DNA of 64,000 nucleotides. It comes from RDXT01 sp033765305. Its GTDB lineage: Bacteria; Bacteroidota; Bacteroidia; J057. The stretch's first letter is position 1. Each line of letters begins with the position of its first letter. The translations under genes were made by a program, and so were the position numbers. The notes under the pieces are model-generated. The model did not search any database. It was not told the DNA's origin and worked only from the letters and a program-made list of their open reading frames with translations. Positions 9,422 to 18,449 of this stretch are shown in pieces. The stretch lies in NCBI GenBank assembly GCA_033765305.1, contig JANRID010000015.1:1-64000 (forward strand), written 5' to 3'.

Positions 9422-10864
9422 ATGCTGTTCAACTCCCTGCATTTCCTTGTCTTCCTCGTCCTGGTGCTCAGCGCCTACTACGGTCTGCCGCACCGGCTGC
9501 GGTGGCTGCTGCTGCTCCTGGCCAGCCTGTATTTTTACATGGTCTGGAACCCGGTGTATATCCTGCTGCTGCTGGCCGCTACTTCCGTCGATTACCTGGG
9601 AGCCTACCGGATGAGCATGCTGCCGGACCCGGCGGCCCGGCGGCCCTGGCTGATCCTGAGCATGTCGCTCAATCTGGGGATTCTGTTCACCTTCAAGTAT
9701 TTCAACTTCATCAGCCGCTCGGTGACGGGGCTGGCGCAGCAGTTCGATCCAGGCTTCGAGGGGGTGGTGCACGAGCTGATTCTGCCGATGGGCATTTCGT
9801 TTTACACCTTCCAGGCCATGAGCTACGCCATCGACGTGTACCGGGGCGAGCTGAAGGCGGAGCGGCATGCGGGTATGTATTTTTTGTTCATCACCTTCTT
9901 TCCGCAGCTGGTCGCAGGCCCCATCGAGCGGGCGGGCAATCTGCTGGGGCAGCTGCGGAAGCATGTGCAGTTCGACTATGCGCGCTTCACCTCCGGCATC
10001 CGGCAGGCTGCCTGGGGGATGTTTAAAAAGGTGGTGATCGCCGACCGGCTGGCGCCGATGGTCAACGAGGTGTACAACGCGCCGGAGGAATACACCGGCG
10101 TTTCGCTGGCGCTGGCGACCTTCTTGTTTGCCTATCAGATCTACTGCGATTTTTCGGGCTACTCGGACATCGCCCTCGGCACGGCCCGGATGCTGGGCAT
10201 CGACCTGATGGACAATTTCAACCGGCCCTACTACGCCAAGTCCATCACCGAGTTCTGGCGGCGCTGGCACATTTCGCTCTCCACCTGGTTCCGCGACTAT
10301 GTGTACATCCCGCTGGGCGGCAACCGGGTGGTGAAGTGGCGCTGGTACTACAACCTGTTCATTACCTTTCTGGTCAGCGGCATCTGGCACGGCGCCAACT
10401 GGACCTTTGTAATCTGGGGGGCGCTGCATGGGCTGTATATCGTGGCGGAACAGGCCGTGCGGCTGCCGGCCTTCAGGGGCCGGCTTTGGGATGCGCTGCG
10501 GGTGGGCTGGGTATTCGTGCTGGTCGGTATTTCCTGGGTCTTTTTCCGGGCAAATACGGTGTCGGATGCCTGGCTGATCCTGGGCCGGATGATTGGCGGG
10601 ATTCCGGAGAGCCTTGCGCTGCTGCGCAGCGATCCGGTGAAGCACCTGTACCTGGGGCAGGATTCGGGCTATTTCCTGATTTCAGTATTTGCCGTCGCCT
10701 GTCTGGAGGCGGTGCAGCTGATGCAGCGGCGGCAGGGGGTGCGCTATTTCTTTGAAGACCGCCCGGCCTGGTTCCGGTGGAGCTTCTATGCGGCCTTGCT
10801 GCTGATGATGATCTTCTTCGGCATGTATCACGACAAGAGCGAATTCATCTACTTCCAGTTCTAG
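9422..10864 (+). CDS. MBOAT family membrane-bound O-acyltransferase (AlgI-like)
   Basis: This 480-residue multi-pass protein starts MLFNSLHFLVFLVLVLSAYY, directly at the first membrane helix, which is why the ATG at 9422 is chosen over upstream in-frame codons. It contains FWRRWHISLSTWFRDYVYIP and SGIWHGANWTFVIWGALHG, hallmark AlgI/DltB motifs. The conserved histidines are near residues 323 and 336. These enzymes carry acetyl groups across the inner membrane for O-acetylation of exported polysaccharides. The SGNH-like gene that begins 3 bp after the stop is the expected periplasmic partner. The modified polymer is presumably the product of this cluster. Confidence 0.9.
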   Translation: MLFNSLHFLVFLVLVLSAYYGLPHRLRWLLLLLASLYFYMVWNPVYILLLLAATSVDYLGAYRMSMLPDPAARRPWLILSMSLNLGILFTFKYFNFISRSVTGLAQQFDPGFEGVVHELILPMGISFYTFQAMSYAIDVYRGELKAERHAGMYFLFITFFPQLVAGPIERAGNLLGQLRKHVQFDYARFTSGIRQAAWGMFKKVVIADRLAPMVNEVYNAPEEYTGVSLALATFLFAYQIYCDFSGYSDIALGTARMLGIDLMDNFNRPYYAKSITEFWRRWHISLSTWFRDYVYIPLGGNRVVKWRWYYNLFITFLVSGIWHGANWTFVIWGALHGLYIVAEQAVRLPAFRGRLWDALRVGWVFVLVGISWVFFRANTVSDAWLILGRMIGGIPESLALLRSDPVKHLYLGQDSGYFLISVFAVACLEAVQLMQRRQGVRYFFEDRPAWFRWSFYAALLLMMIFFGMYHDKSEFIYFQF

Positions 10865-10867
10865 CCT

Positions 10868-11812
10868 ATGAGACGCCTCTTCATCCGCCTCGCCTGGATT
10901 GCGGCCGGCTACCTGCTGCTGGCGGTGCCGCTGTCGCGCTACTACGACCGGTATTACCAGCGGCATCCGGATCTGTGCGACAAAACGGACTGGATTCTGA
11001 GCCGCCGCGGCATGGCGGCAGACGATGTTTTTCTGGGCTCCTCCCGCGCCTACAACATGGTGGACGTGCCGCTGTACCAGGAGCTGACCGGCCGCCGCGC
11101 CGTGAATCTGGGCACCTCCGGCTCCAACTATGCGGAGAACTTCCTGCTGCTGAGGCAGTTCGTGAAGCATGAAAATACCGTGCGGCGGGTCTGGCTGCAG
11201 GCGGATATTTACAGCCTGGATGCCGATGCTGCCTTCAGCGCGCCGTTTCATGCCTATCAGTTCATGCCCTGGCTGAGCGATCCGGAGGTTGCCGGGGTGG
11301 TGCGGGAGCAGGTGGAGCTGCCGCATTACCTGCTGTGGGCCTACGTCCCGTTTGCCAAATACATCGAGTTCAACGGCGAGTACAACCTGTACAAGCTGCT
11401 GCGGGGCGGTTTTGCGTGTGCGGAAGGGCCTTTCGATGCGAGCCTGGGCTCGGAGCTGCTGGCTGCTGCTGCGCAGCCGCTGGCGCGCAAGCCCGTGCGC
11501 GCGTTCGGGGTGAATCCGGAGGACCTGCGCGGCCTGGAGCGCCTGCTGGCCTGGTGCCGGGCCTCGGGGATCGAGGTGGTGCTGTACGAGGCGCCTGAAT
11601 ATCTGCCGTTTACCGATCAGCCGGCCAACCGCGCCGCGCTTGAAGATACCCTGGCCCAGGCGGCTTTCAGCGCCGGCCTGCCCTGGCTGCGCTTCCGCGA
11701 GCCGGAAATCTGGAGCCAGGATACGCTCTTTGCCGATGCCACCCACCTCAATGCGGCCGGTACCCGGCGCTTTACGCAGGAACTGGCTGCGCGGGCCCTG
11801 CTGCTTCCGTAG
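10868..11812 (+). CDS. SGNH/DltD-like acyltransferase partner of the MBOAT protein
   Basis: The 314-residue protein has one N-terminal membrane segment (about residues 8-25) and an extracytoplasmic domain. FLGSSRAYNM places candidate catalytic serines at 58 and 59, and DATHLN places Asp290 and His293, giving the Ser-Asp-His arrangement of SGNH enzymes in an AlgX/AlgJ/DltD-like setting. It starts 3 bp after the MBOAT stop. Pairs of this kind complete transfer of acetyl groups to sugars in the periplasm. I do not recognise a named orthologue; the serine nucleophile assignment is inferred from position. Confidence 0.65.
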   Translation: MRRLFIRLAWIAAGYLLLAVPLSRYYDRYYQRHPDLCDKTDWILSRRGMAADDVFLGSSRAYNMVDVPLYQELTGRRAVNLGTSGSNYAENFLLLRQFVKHENTVRRVWLQADIYSLDADAAFSAPFHAYQFMPWLSDPEVAGVVREQVELPHYLLWAYVPFAKYIEFNGEYNLYKLLRGGFACAEGPFDASLGSELLAAAAQPLARKPVRAFGVNPEDLRGLERLLAWCRASGIEVVLYEAPEYLPFTDQPANRAALEDTLAQAAFSAGLPWLRFREPEIWSQDTLFADATHLNAAGTRRFTQELAARALLLP

Positions 11813-11856
11813 CAGCTCCGCAGCCGGCTTGCTCATCTCTGCTCATTTCCCGCTGT

Positions 11857-13125
11857 ATGCCTCCCCATCCCGCCGCCGAACGGCACATCCTGTTTCTCTT
11901 CACCGCGGAATATCCGTATCACCGGGGCGATCTGTTCGTCGCCACAGAGATCGGATACATTGCCGCAGCCTTCGACGAGGTCCGGCTCTATCCGTACAAT
12001 CCGGTGGAGGGTGCTCCGCGCGATATTCCTGCAAATGCATCCATCCGGCTCCGGCCCGCCCACCGGCAGGTCCGGCAGGTGCTGATGCGGCATCCCCTGC
12101 GGGTACTGCGCATCCTGTGGCATGAATTCCGGGGAACCGACCGCAAGCGGTTTTTTCTCCGGCAGCTGAAGCTCTGGACGGGGTATGCCTGCCGCGCCGT
12201 GGAGGATGCGGACTTCCTCCGGGCGGAGCTGCAAAGTCCTGAGGTCCGGGATGCCCAGGTAAGCCTGTATTCGTTCTGGATGAATGAATGGCCCCTGGCG
12301 CTGAGCGATCTGCGCATGCGGGGCCTCATCGGGCGCTTTGTTTTCCGCTCGGCGGGCTACGATATCTTCGACGAGCGGCACGCAGGCCATTACCTCCCCT
12401 TCCGCTATGTCAACTACGAGCAGACCTACCGGATCTTCCCCAATACCGGCATCGGCTGCGAATACATCCGGCGCAAGCAGATGTTTCCCGAAAAAGTGGA
12501 GCTCCGCTACTGGGGCACCCTCGATCAGGGCCTGAACCCCTGGCAGGAGGATGCGCTGTTTACCCTGGTCTCCTGCTCGCGGGTCATCCCGCTCAAGCGG
12601 GTGCATCTCATCGTGGAGATCCTGCGGCATATCCCCTTCCGGATGAGGTGGATCCACCTCGGCGACGGCGAGGTATTCGAAGACCTGCAGGCCCGTGCGG
12701 CCCAGCTCCCCGCGCACATCGAGTGGCAGCTGGCGGGCTGGGTGAGCAATGCGCAGATCCTCGACTTCTATGCCCGGACGCCGGTGCATCTGTTCATCAC
12801 CACCAGCGAGACCGAGGGGCTGCCGGTGTCGATCATGGAAGTGCTGGCATTCGGAATTCCGGTCATGGCCACGAATGTCGGGGGCATCCCGGAGGAAGTG
12901 GGGCCGGAGACCGGCCTGCTGCTGGAGCCGGACTTCGACCCGGCGGAGGCTGCGCAGCAGCTCATCCGGTTCAAGGACTCGGAGATGAACACGCCGGCCT
13001 TCCGGGCCGGGGTCCGCGCCTACTGGGAGCGGCTGTTCCGGGCCGACGTCAATTTTACCCGTTTTGCGGCGGAGCTGCGCGGGCTGGGGGAGCAGCACCC
13101 GGCCCAGCGCCTGCCAAACGCTTAA
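11857..13125 (+). CDS. GT4-type glycosyltransferase, paralogue of the 4001-5236 gene
   Basis: The 422-residue GT-B enzyme has an N-terminal HILFLFTAEYPYHRGD, a central FRSAGYDIFDERH block, and the C-terminal motifs VIPLKRVHLIVE, GWVSNAQILDFY and SETEGLPVSIME (E-x7-E) with FGIPVMATNVGGIPEE. It aligns by eye along its length with the transferase at 4001-5236, so the cluster contains a duplicated and diverged pair. Its acidic motif is canonical, unlike that of the paralogue. A 44-bp gap separates it from the SGNH gene. Donor and acceptor are not predictable. Confidence 0.85.
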   Translation: MPPHPAAERHILFLFTAEYPYHRGDLFVATEIGYIAAAFDEVRLYPYNPVEGAPRDIPANASIRLRPAHRQVRQVLMRHPLRVLRILWHEFRGTDRKRFFLRQLKLWTGYACRAVEDADFLRAELQSPEVRDAQVSLYSFWMNEWPLALSDLRMRGLIGRFVFRSAGYDIFDERHAGHYLPFRYVNYEQTYRIFPNTGIGCEYIRRKQMFPEKVELRYWGTLDQGLNPWQEDALFTLVSCSRVIPLKRVHLIVEILRHIPFRMRWIHLGDGEVFEDLQARAAQLPAHIEWQLAGWVSNAQILDFYARTPVHLFITTSETEGLPVSIMEVLAFGIPVMATNVGGIPEEVGPETGLLLEPDFDPAEAAQQLIRFKDSEMNTPAFRAGVRAYWERLFRADVNFTRFAAELRGLGEQHPAQRLPNA

Positions 13126-13159
13126 GCTGGAGTTTGTTGTATCCTAAACGCATGAACGT

Positions 13160-14209
13160 ATGATCCCTCCAGGCCAGCCCATTCACTTCGGCATCATCGG
13201 CGCCGGCCACATCGGCAAGCGCCATGCCGCCATGATCCGGAACCATCCGGAGGCCGTGCTGAGCGCAGTCTGCGATATCCGCCCGCGCGAGGCGACGGGA
13301 TTCGCCGACCTGTCGGTGCCCTATTACGACAGCCATGAGGCCATGCTGGCCGCCCATCCCGAACTGGATGTGGTGGTGGTGGCCACCCCCAACGGCCTGC
13401 ACGAACCCCATGCCATTGCGGTGCTGGAAGCGCGCAAGCACGCCGTCATCGAAAAGCCGATGGCCCTGACCAAGCAGGGGGCCGAACGCATCATTTTCAA
13501 GGCCTTGCAGATGTCCAAACAGGCGTTCTGTGTCATGCAGAACCGCTATTCCCCGCCTTCGGCCTGGCTCAAGGACGTGGTGGAGCGCGAACTGCTGGGC
13601 CGCATCTACCTGGTGCAGATCAACTGCTACTGGAACCGCGACGACCGCTACTACCAGCCCGGAAGCGGAAGCTGGAAGGGCAGCCGGGATCTCGACGGCG
13701 GGACGCTCTTCACCCAGTTTTCCCACTTCATCGACATCCTCTACTGGCTCTTCGGCGACATCACCGACATCCGCGTCATGTTCGAGGATTTCGCCCACCG
13801 CCACAGCACGGAGTTCGAGGATACGGGCCTGGTGCATTTCCGCCTGATCAATGGCGGCGTCGGCACGCTGAGCTACTCCACAGCGGTCTGGGACACGAAC
13901 CTGGAAAGCAGCCTGACAGTCATCGGGGAGAAAGGCGCAGTCAAAGTCGGCGGGCAATACATGAACGAGGTGGTGTACTGCCACATCCAGGACTACGAAA
14001 TGCCGGTGCTGCCCCCGGCCAATCCGCCGAACGACTACGGCCCCTACAAGGGATCGGCAGCCAATCACCACTACATCATCGAAAATGTGGTGGATACCCT
14101 CAAAGGCCGCACCACTGCCACCACCAACGCCCTCGAAGGCCTCAAGGTGGTGGAAATGATCGAGCGGATCTACAGCCGGGAGCCGTTTGGCAAGCATGGA
14201 AATCTTTGA
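13160..14209 (+). CDS. Gfo/Idh/MocA family NAD(P)-dependent oxidoreductase
   Basis: The 349-residue protein has an N-terminal Rossmann motif GIIGAGHIGKRHA (about residues 11-23) and the family EKP motif at residues 98-100, where the lysine normally helps catalysis. The C-terminal half is the usual substrate-binding sheet. These enzymes oxidise or reduce sugars and sugar nucleotides, so a 3-keto or uronate intermediate of the glycan pathway is likely. The ATG at 13160 overlaps the stop of a three-codon mini-ORF (ATG at 13152, TGA at 13161-13163), a possible coupling device or chance. The gene lies between two glycosyltransferases. Confidence 0.85.
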   Translation: MIPPGQPIHFGIIGAGHIGKRHAAMIRNHPEAVLSAVCDIRPREATGFADLSVPYYDSHEAMLAAHPELDVVVVATPNGLHEPHAIAVLEARKHAVIEKPMALTKQGAERIIFKALQMSKQAFCVMQNRYSPPSAWLKDVVERELLGRIYLVQINCYWNRDDRYYQPGSGSWKGSRDLDGGTLFTQFSHFIDILYWLFGDITDIRVMFEDFAHRHSTEFEDTGLVHFRLINGGVGTLSYSTAVWDTNLESSLTVIGEKGAVKVGGQYMNEVVYCHIQDYEMPVLPPANPPNDYGPYKGSAANHHYIIENVVDTLKGRTTATTNALEGLKVVEMIERIYSREPFGKHGNL

Positions 14210-14222
14210 CCGTCAATCTGAT

Positions 14223-15491
14223 ATGGAACGGCACCTGCTGATCGCCTGCTACTACTTCCCGCCCTATCCTAGCATCGGCGGGCGCCGGACAGCCAAGCTG
14301 GCCCGTGCGCTGGCGGAGCGCGGGTGGACGGTGCACGTCATCGGCGCCGCCAACCCCTATCCGGCTCAGTCGCGCTGGACGGGGGAAACCCGGCATGAAC
14401 GGATCCGGTATTATCCGCTGCCGCTGCGCTACCCGAAGCCGCTGCTGTATCCGGAGGAGCCAGGGCTGCGCGAGGAAACCCTGGGGCTGAAGCTGCGTGC
14501 GCGGCTGGCAGCGGCCTGGTACCGCCGCACGCAGCAGGGCCGGATCTTCGATCCGACCCTCCGATGGGAGGCGCAGTTTACCCGCCAGGCCGAGCTGCTG
14601 CTGGACCAGTATCCCATCCGGACCTTGTGGGTCTCCATCTCCCCGCATTATTACGCGTGGTATGCCGCCCGGATCCGCCAGCGCCGACCGGATCTGCACC
14701 TGCTGCTCGACTTCCGGGACCCCTGGCTGCGGATGCGCGATTTCGGCATGCAGTCGATGAGCCCCGGCCAGCTGGCGCGCGAGCGCGCCATCGTGGCCGA
14801 GACCCTCGGCGCAGCCGATGCAGTGACCGGCACCAGCGAGTTCAATGTGGGCGAATTTGAAGGGCTGTGCAAGCCGGGCGTCGTGCCGGAGGTCATCGAG
14901 CATTTTTACGATCCGGCGGAGCTGCAGCCCTATCTGGATGCGGCTGCGCCGCCGCCCGGCGGCGTGATCCGGCTGGTGTACGGCGGTACGCTGTATTCCG
15001 ATGTGGAGCCTGCGCTGCGCAGCCTGAGCGCCGCCCTCACCCGCCTGCAGGAGACCGATCCGGAGGGGTACAGGCGGCTGCGGATCGATTTTTACAGCCA
15101 CCAGCGGCAGTATGAAGGGCTTTTTGCAGCGCATGCGGGGCAGGTGCAGTTTATGCCGCCCATCGGCCAGGCCATCTTCCGCGAGCTGGCCGCCTCTTCG
15201 ATGATCCTGATCCTGCACGCCGCGCACAACCAGCACATCCGGACGACCAAATTCTACGAATGCCTGCCCTTCGGCAAGCCTTACCTGTACCTCGGCCCGG
15301 CCGGCGGCAATTACCGCTTTGTCCGGGAGCACGGGCTGGGCGCCGCATTCGACGAGGCGGAGCCGCCGGAGGCGCTGGCGGCGTTTCTCAGCCAGGCGGA
15401 GGCCTATGTGCAGGCCTTCCGCCCCGGATTGCCGCACGAACTGTTTTCCCTTGGCCGCCAGACCGACCGCATCACTGCCCTGATCAAATGA
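14223..15491 (+). CDS. Glycosyltransferase, GT4-like
   Basis: The 422-residue protein begins MERHLLIACYYFPPYPSIGG, a typical first strand plus glycine-rich loop of GT-B enzymes that act early in the polypeptide. ATG 14223 is preferred to ATG 14196 because it places this strand at the N-terminus and avoids overlap with the preceding gene, but the earlier start cannot be excluded. Later motifs include LLLDFRDPWLRMRDF, GTSEFNVGEF, VYGGTLYSD and KFYECLPFGKPYLYLGP. The last replaces the usual acidic E-x7-E region with a shorter version. It is coupled to the next gene by an ATGA overlap (15488-15491). Confidence 0.75.
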   Translation: MERHLLIACYYFPPYPSIGGRRTAKLARALAERGWTVHVIGAANPYPAQSRWTGETRHERIRYYPLPLRYPKPLLYPEEPGLREETLGLKLRARLAAAWYRRTQQGRIFDPTLRWEAQFTRQAELLLDQYPIRTLWVSISPHYYAWYAARIRQRRPDLHLLLDFRDPWLRMRDFGMQSMSPGQLARERAIVAETLGAADAVTGTSEFNVGEFEGLCKPGVVPEVIEHFYDPAELQPYLDAAAPPPGGVIRLVYGGTLYSDVEPALRSLSAALTRLQETDPEGYRRLRIDFYSHQRQYEGLFAAHAGQVQFMPPIGQAIFRELAASSMILILHAAHNQHIRTTKFYECLPFGKPYLYLGPAGGNYRFVREHGLGAAFDEAEPPEALAAFLSQAEAYVQAFRPGLPHELFSLGRQTDRITALIK

Positions 15492-16639
15492 ATCCGCCCC
15501 GCATCCTGCTGCTGACGGCCCTGCCGGCCTTCGACTACGGAAATCCGCACTCGGCCGTCGCGGTGTATCTCGATGGCATCCGCCGCGCGCTGGAAGCGCG
15601 GGGCTGGGAGGTGCTGCTCTCGCATGCGCCTGCTGGCGGACCGGCGCCGCTGCCCAGGACCGCCGGCGGCGGCGGCTGGCAGCACAGGTTCCGGACCCGC
15701 CTGCCGGGGCTCTACCACAGCCTGCGGGTGTGGCGCTACCTGCGCGCGCAGCGCGCGCTGCTGAAGCGGCTCGAAAGCGCGGACTGCACCCATATTCTCG
15801 AGTTTCTCACCTACGGCTCCGATCTGGGCCTGCGGCTGAGCCGGCGCAGCGGGGCGCAGCTCCATGTGATCTACGATTCGCCGCTCAACACCCAGAACTA
15901 CGAACTGTACGGGGTGTACACGGTATTCCGGGGCCTGATCGAGCGCCGGGAGCGCGCATCGGTGGCGCATGCCGCCGGCCTGATCTGCTACTCCGGCGCG
16001 GTGCGCGCGTACCTGGCGGCGCGCACGCGCCTGCCGGCGCGGGTGCTGGAGCTGCCCTGCCTGCTCTGGAAGCCGGTTCCGGAGCCGGAGCCGCATCCGG
16101 GCGAGCTCAACATCGGGTTTATCGGCTCCTTCCTGGTCTGGCACCGGGTGGAATGGCTGATCGCGGCGTTCAACGAGGTGGCGGGGGAGTTTCCGGAGGC
16201 GCGCCTGCAGCTCATCGGCTACGGCCAGGAATGGCCCCGCATGTCGGCGCTGGCGCAGGAGAGTCCCTATGCGGCACGGATCGAAGTGCCGGGCTTTGTG
16301 GATGATGCGGCGCTGAATGCGTATAAAGCCCGGATGGACATCGGGGTGATGCCGGGCTCCAACTGGTACGGCAGCCCGCTGAAGCTCTTCGAGTACGCGC
16401 AGTGCGGCATTGCGATGATCGCGCCGGATACACCGACCGTGCGCGGCATCTTCGAGGCGGAGACAGAGGCGCTCTTCGTGGATGCGCGCGAACCCCAGCG
16501 CAGCCTGGCGGCGCAGCTGCGCCGCCTGCTGGCCGATGCGGCGCTGCGCGCCCGTCTGGGCGCAGCAGCCCGCCGCAAAATGGAGACCCAGTACGCGCCC
16601 GAGGCCTATTACGACCGACTGGCGGAGGCCCTCAGGTAA
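15488..16639 (+). CDS. GT4-type glycosyltransferase
   Basis: The 383-residue GT-B protein starts MNPPRILLLTALPAFDYGNP. The C-terminal donor domain shows NIGFIGSFLVWHRVEWLI, LQLIGYGQEWPRM, VPGFVDDAALNAY and MPGSNWYGSPLKLFEYAQCG, a recognisable GT4 layout with S-P-L-K-L-F-E-Y in the nucleotide-sugar loop. It overlaps the previous gene by 4 bp and ends the first uninterrupted run of the cluster. A 105-bp gap follows before the sugar-nucleotide trio. Sugar specificity is unknown. Confidence 0.8.
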   Translation: MNPPRILLLTALPAFDYGNPHSAVAVYLDGIRRALEARGWEVLLSHAPAGGPAPLPRTAGGGGWQHRFRTRLPGLYHSLRVWRYLRAQRALLKRLESADCTHILEFLTYGSDLGLRLSRRSGAQLHVIYDSPLNTQNYELYGVYTVFRGLIERRERASVAHAAGLICYSGAVRAYLAARTRLPARVLELPCLLWKPVPEPEPHPGELNIGFIGSFLVWHRVEWLIAAFNEVAGEFPEARLQLIGYGQEWPRMSALAQESPYAARIEVPGFVDDAALNAYKARMDIGVMPGSNWYGSPLKLFEYAQCGIAMIAPDTPTVRGIFEAETEALFVDAREPQRSLAAQLRRLLADAALRARLGAAARRKMETQYAPEAYYDRLAEALR

Positions 16640-16744
16640 GATCTGCGCGGAAAAGCATGCTGCTTTAGCGGCGGCTCTGCGCTTTTTTACGGAAAATTAA
16701 AACCATCCCGATATTTTCACGCCGCGAATCATAAGGCCCCATCT

Positions 16745-17737
16745 ATGCAAGTATCCGGAGCTTCCGTATTGGTCACTGGCGCCGATGGCTTCATCGGCTC
16801 CCATCTGGTGGAACTGCTCGTGCGCGAGGGCGCCCGTGTCCGGGCGCTGAGCTACTACAATTCCTTCAACGACTGGGGATGGCTCGAAGATGCCGGCTGT
16901 CTGGATCAGATCGAGGTCGTGAGCGGCGACGTGCGCGATCCCCATTTTTGCCGCGTCATCACCCGGGACATCGATATCGTTTTTCATCTGGCGGCGCTCA
17001 TTGCGATTCCCTACTCCTACGTGGCGCCCGACTCCTATGTGGATACCAATGTGCGCGGCACGCTGAACATCTGCCAGGCGGCACGCGACAACGGCGTGAA
17101 GCGGATCATTCACACCTCCACCTCCGAAGTGTACGGCACGGCCCGCTATGTGCCCATCGACGAATCGCATCCCATGCAGCCCCAGTCGCCCTACAGCGCC
17201 AGCAAGATCGGAGCGGACGCGATGGCGATGAGTTTTTTCCTTTCGTTCGACCTGCCGCTGATCATTGCCCGGCCGTTCAATACCTACGGCCCGCGCCAGT
17301 CGGCGCGGGCGGTGATCCCGACCATCATCTCGCAGATTGCCAGCGGCGCCCGCGAGATCCAGGTCGGGGACCTGAGCCCGACCCGCGATTTCAACTATGT
17401 CCTGGATACCTGCCGGGGATTCCTGGCGCTGGCGTCCGCCGACGGGATCGAGGGGGAAACGGTCAATATCGGCTCTAACTATGAAATCAGCATCCAGGAT
17501 ACCTTCCTGCTGATCCGCGAGCTGATGAATGCCGATGTGGAGTTTGTGACCGATCCGGCCCGGATCCGCCCCGGCAAATCGGAAGTGCAGCGCCTCTGGG
17601 CCGACAACCGCAAGATCGCCCGCCTGACCGGCTTTCAGCCTTCGGTGCCGATCCGCGAAGGCCTGGGCTTGACCATCGAATGGTTTCTGAATCCCGACAA
17701 TCTCCGGAAATACAAAACGCATCTCTACAATGTCTGA
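16745..17737 (+). CDS. SDR-family NAD-dependent sugar-nucleotide 4,6-dehydratase, LegB-like
   Basis: The 330-residue extended SDR has the cofactor motif VTGADGFIGS (residues 10-19). TSTSEVYG and Tyr150-x3-Lys154 (SPYSASK) form the catalytic set. The stretch ALSYYNSFNDWGWLED is characteristic of LegB-type enzymes that make 4-keto-6-deoxy sugar nucleotides for nonulosonic acids or related sugars. No LegC aminotransferase, LegH acetyltransferase or LegI synthase is present nearby, so a complete legionaminate pathway is not supported. It overlaps the nucleotidyltransferase by 8 bp. The product is more likely a 6-deoxyhexose precursor that is reduced by the gene at 18446. Confidence 0.75.
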   Translation: MQVSGASVLVTGADGFIGSHLVELLVREGARVRALSYYNSFNDWGWLEDAGCLDQIEVVSGDVRDPHFCRVITRDIDIVFHLAALIAIPYSYVAPDSYVDTNVRGTLNICQAARDNGVKRIIHTSTSEVYGTARYVPIDESHPMQPQSPYSASKIGADAMAMSFFLSFDLPLIIARPFNTYGPRQSARAVIPTIISQIASGAREIQVGDLSPTRDFNYVLDTCRGFLALASADGIEGETVNIGSNYEISIQDTFLLIRELMNADVEFVTDPARIRPGKSEVQRLWADNRKIARLTGFQPSVPIREGLGLTIEWFLNPDNLRKYKTHLYNV

Positions 17738-18449
17738 CCAGTCCCGGCGCGCCGTCATCCTGGCCGGCGGGCGCGGCACCCGCCTGCGCCCCTATACGGT
17801 CGTACTGCCCAAGCCGCTCATGCCCATCGGAGACTATCCGGTGCTGGAAGTGATCATCCGCCAGCTGGCGCATTACGGATTCGGGCATATTACCCTGGCG
17901 GTCAACCATCAGGCCGACATTATCAAGGCTTATTTCGGCGACGGCAGCAAGTGGGGCCTGCGGATCGATTATTCGCTCGAAGACAAGCCGCTGAGCACCA
18001 TGGCGCCCCTGCGTCTGATTCCCGGCCTGCCTGAGCATTTTCTGGTGATGAACGGCGATGTGCTGACCGATCTCGACTTCGGGGCATTCTATGAGACGCA
18101 CGTGCGGAACGACGAGATCTTCACCGTTTCCTCCCATATCCGCGAACAGGTGAACCTGTACGGCGTGCTGGAAACCAACTCGGAGGGCTATCTTTCCGGT
18201 TTCCGGGAAAAGCCGAAGGTTATTTTCGAGGTGAGCATGGGGGTGTATATGGTGAGCCGCCGGGCGATGGAATTCATTCCTCATGGCGAACCCTACGGCT
18301 TCGACCACCTGATGCTGGACCTGATGGCGGCGGGCAAGCCGGCGCGGGTGCAGCCCTATCAGGGCTACTGGCTGGACATCGGCCGTCCGGACGACTACAT
18401 GCAGGCGATCGAGGAGTTCGACAAGCAGCAAGACCGCTTTCTGAAATGA
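17730..18449 (+). CDS. Sugar-phosphate nucleotidyltransferase
   Basis: The 239-residue protein opens with VILAGGRGTRLRPYT, followed by LPKPLMPIG, the signature that binds the nucleotide and the Lys that contacts phosphate. It also has FLVMNGDVLTDLDF, with the metal-binding Asp, and a late GYWLDIGRPDDY motif. These enzymes join NTP and a sugar 1-phosphate to give an NDP-sugar. It overlaps the LegB-like gene (8 bp) and the next SDR (4 bp), so the three probably act in sequence: activation, 4,6-dehydration, reduction. Whether it is a GDP-, UDP- or dTDP-specific enzyme cannot be judged by eye. Confidence 0.85.
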   Translation: MSDQSRRAVILAGGRGTRLRPYTVVLPKPLMPIGDYPVLEVIIRQLAHYGFGHITLAVNHQADIIKAYFGDGSKWGLRIDYSLEDKPLSTMAPLRLIPGLPEHFLVMNGDVLTDLDFGAFYETHVRNDEIFTVSSHIREQVNLYGVLETNSEGYLSGFREKPKVIFEVSMGVYMVSRRAMEFIPHGEPYGFDHLMLDLMAAGKPARVQPYQGYWLDIGRPDDYMQAIEEFDKQQDRFLK

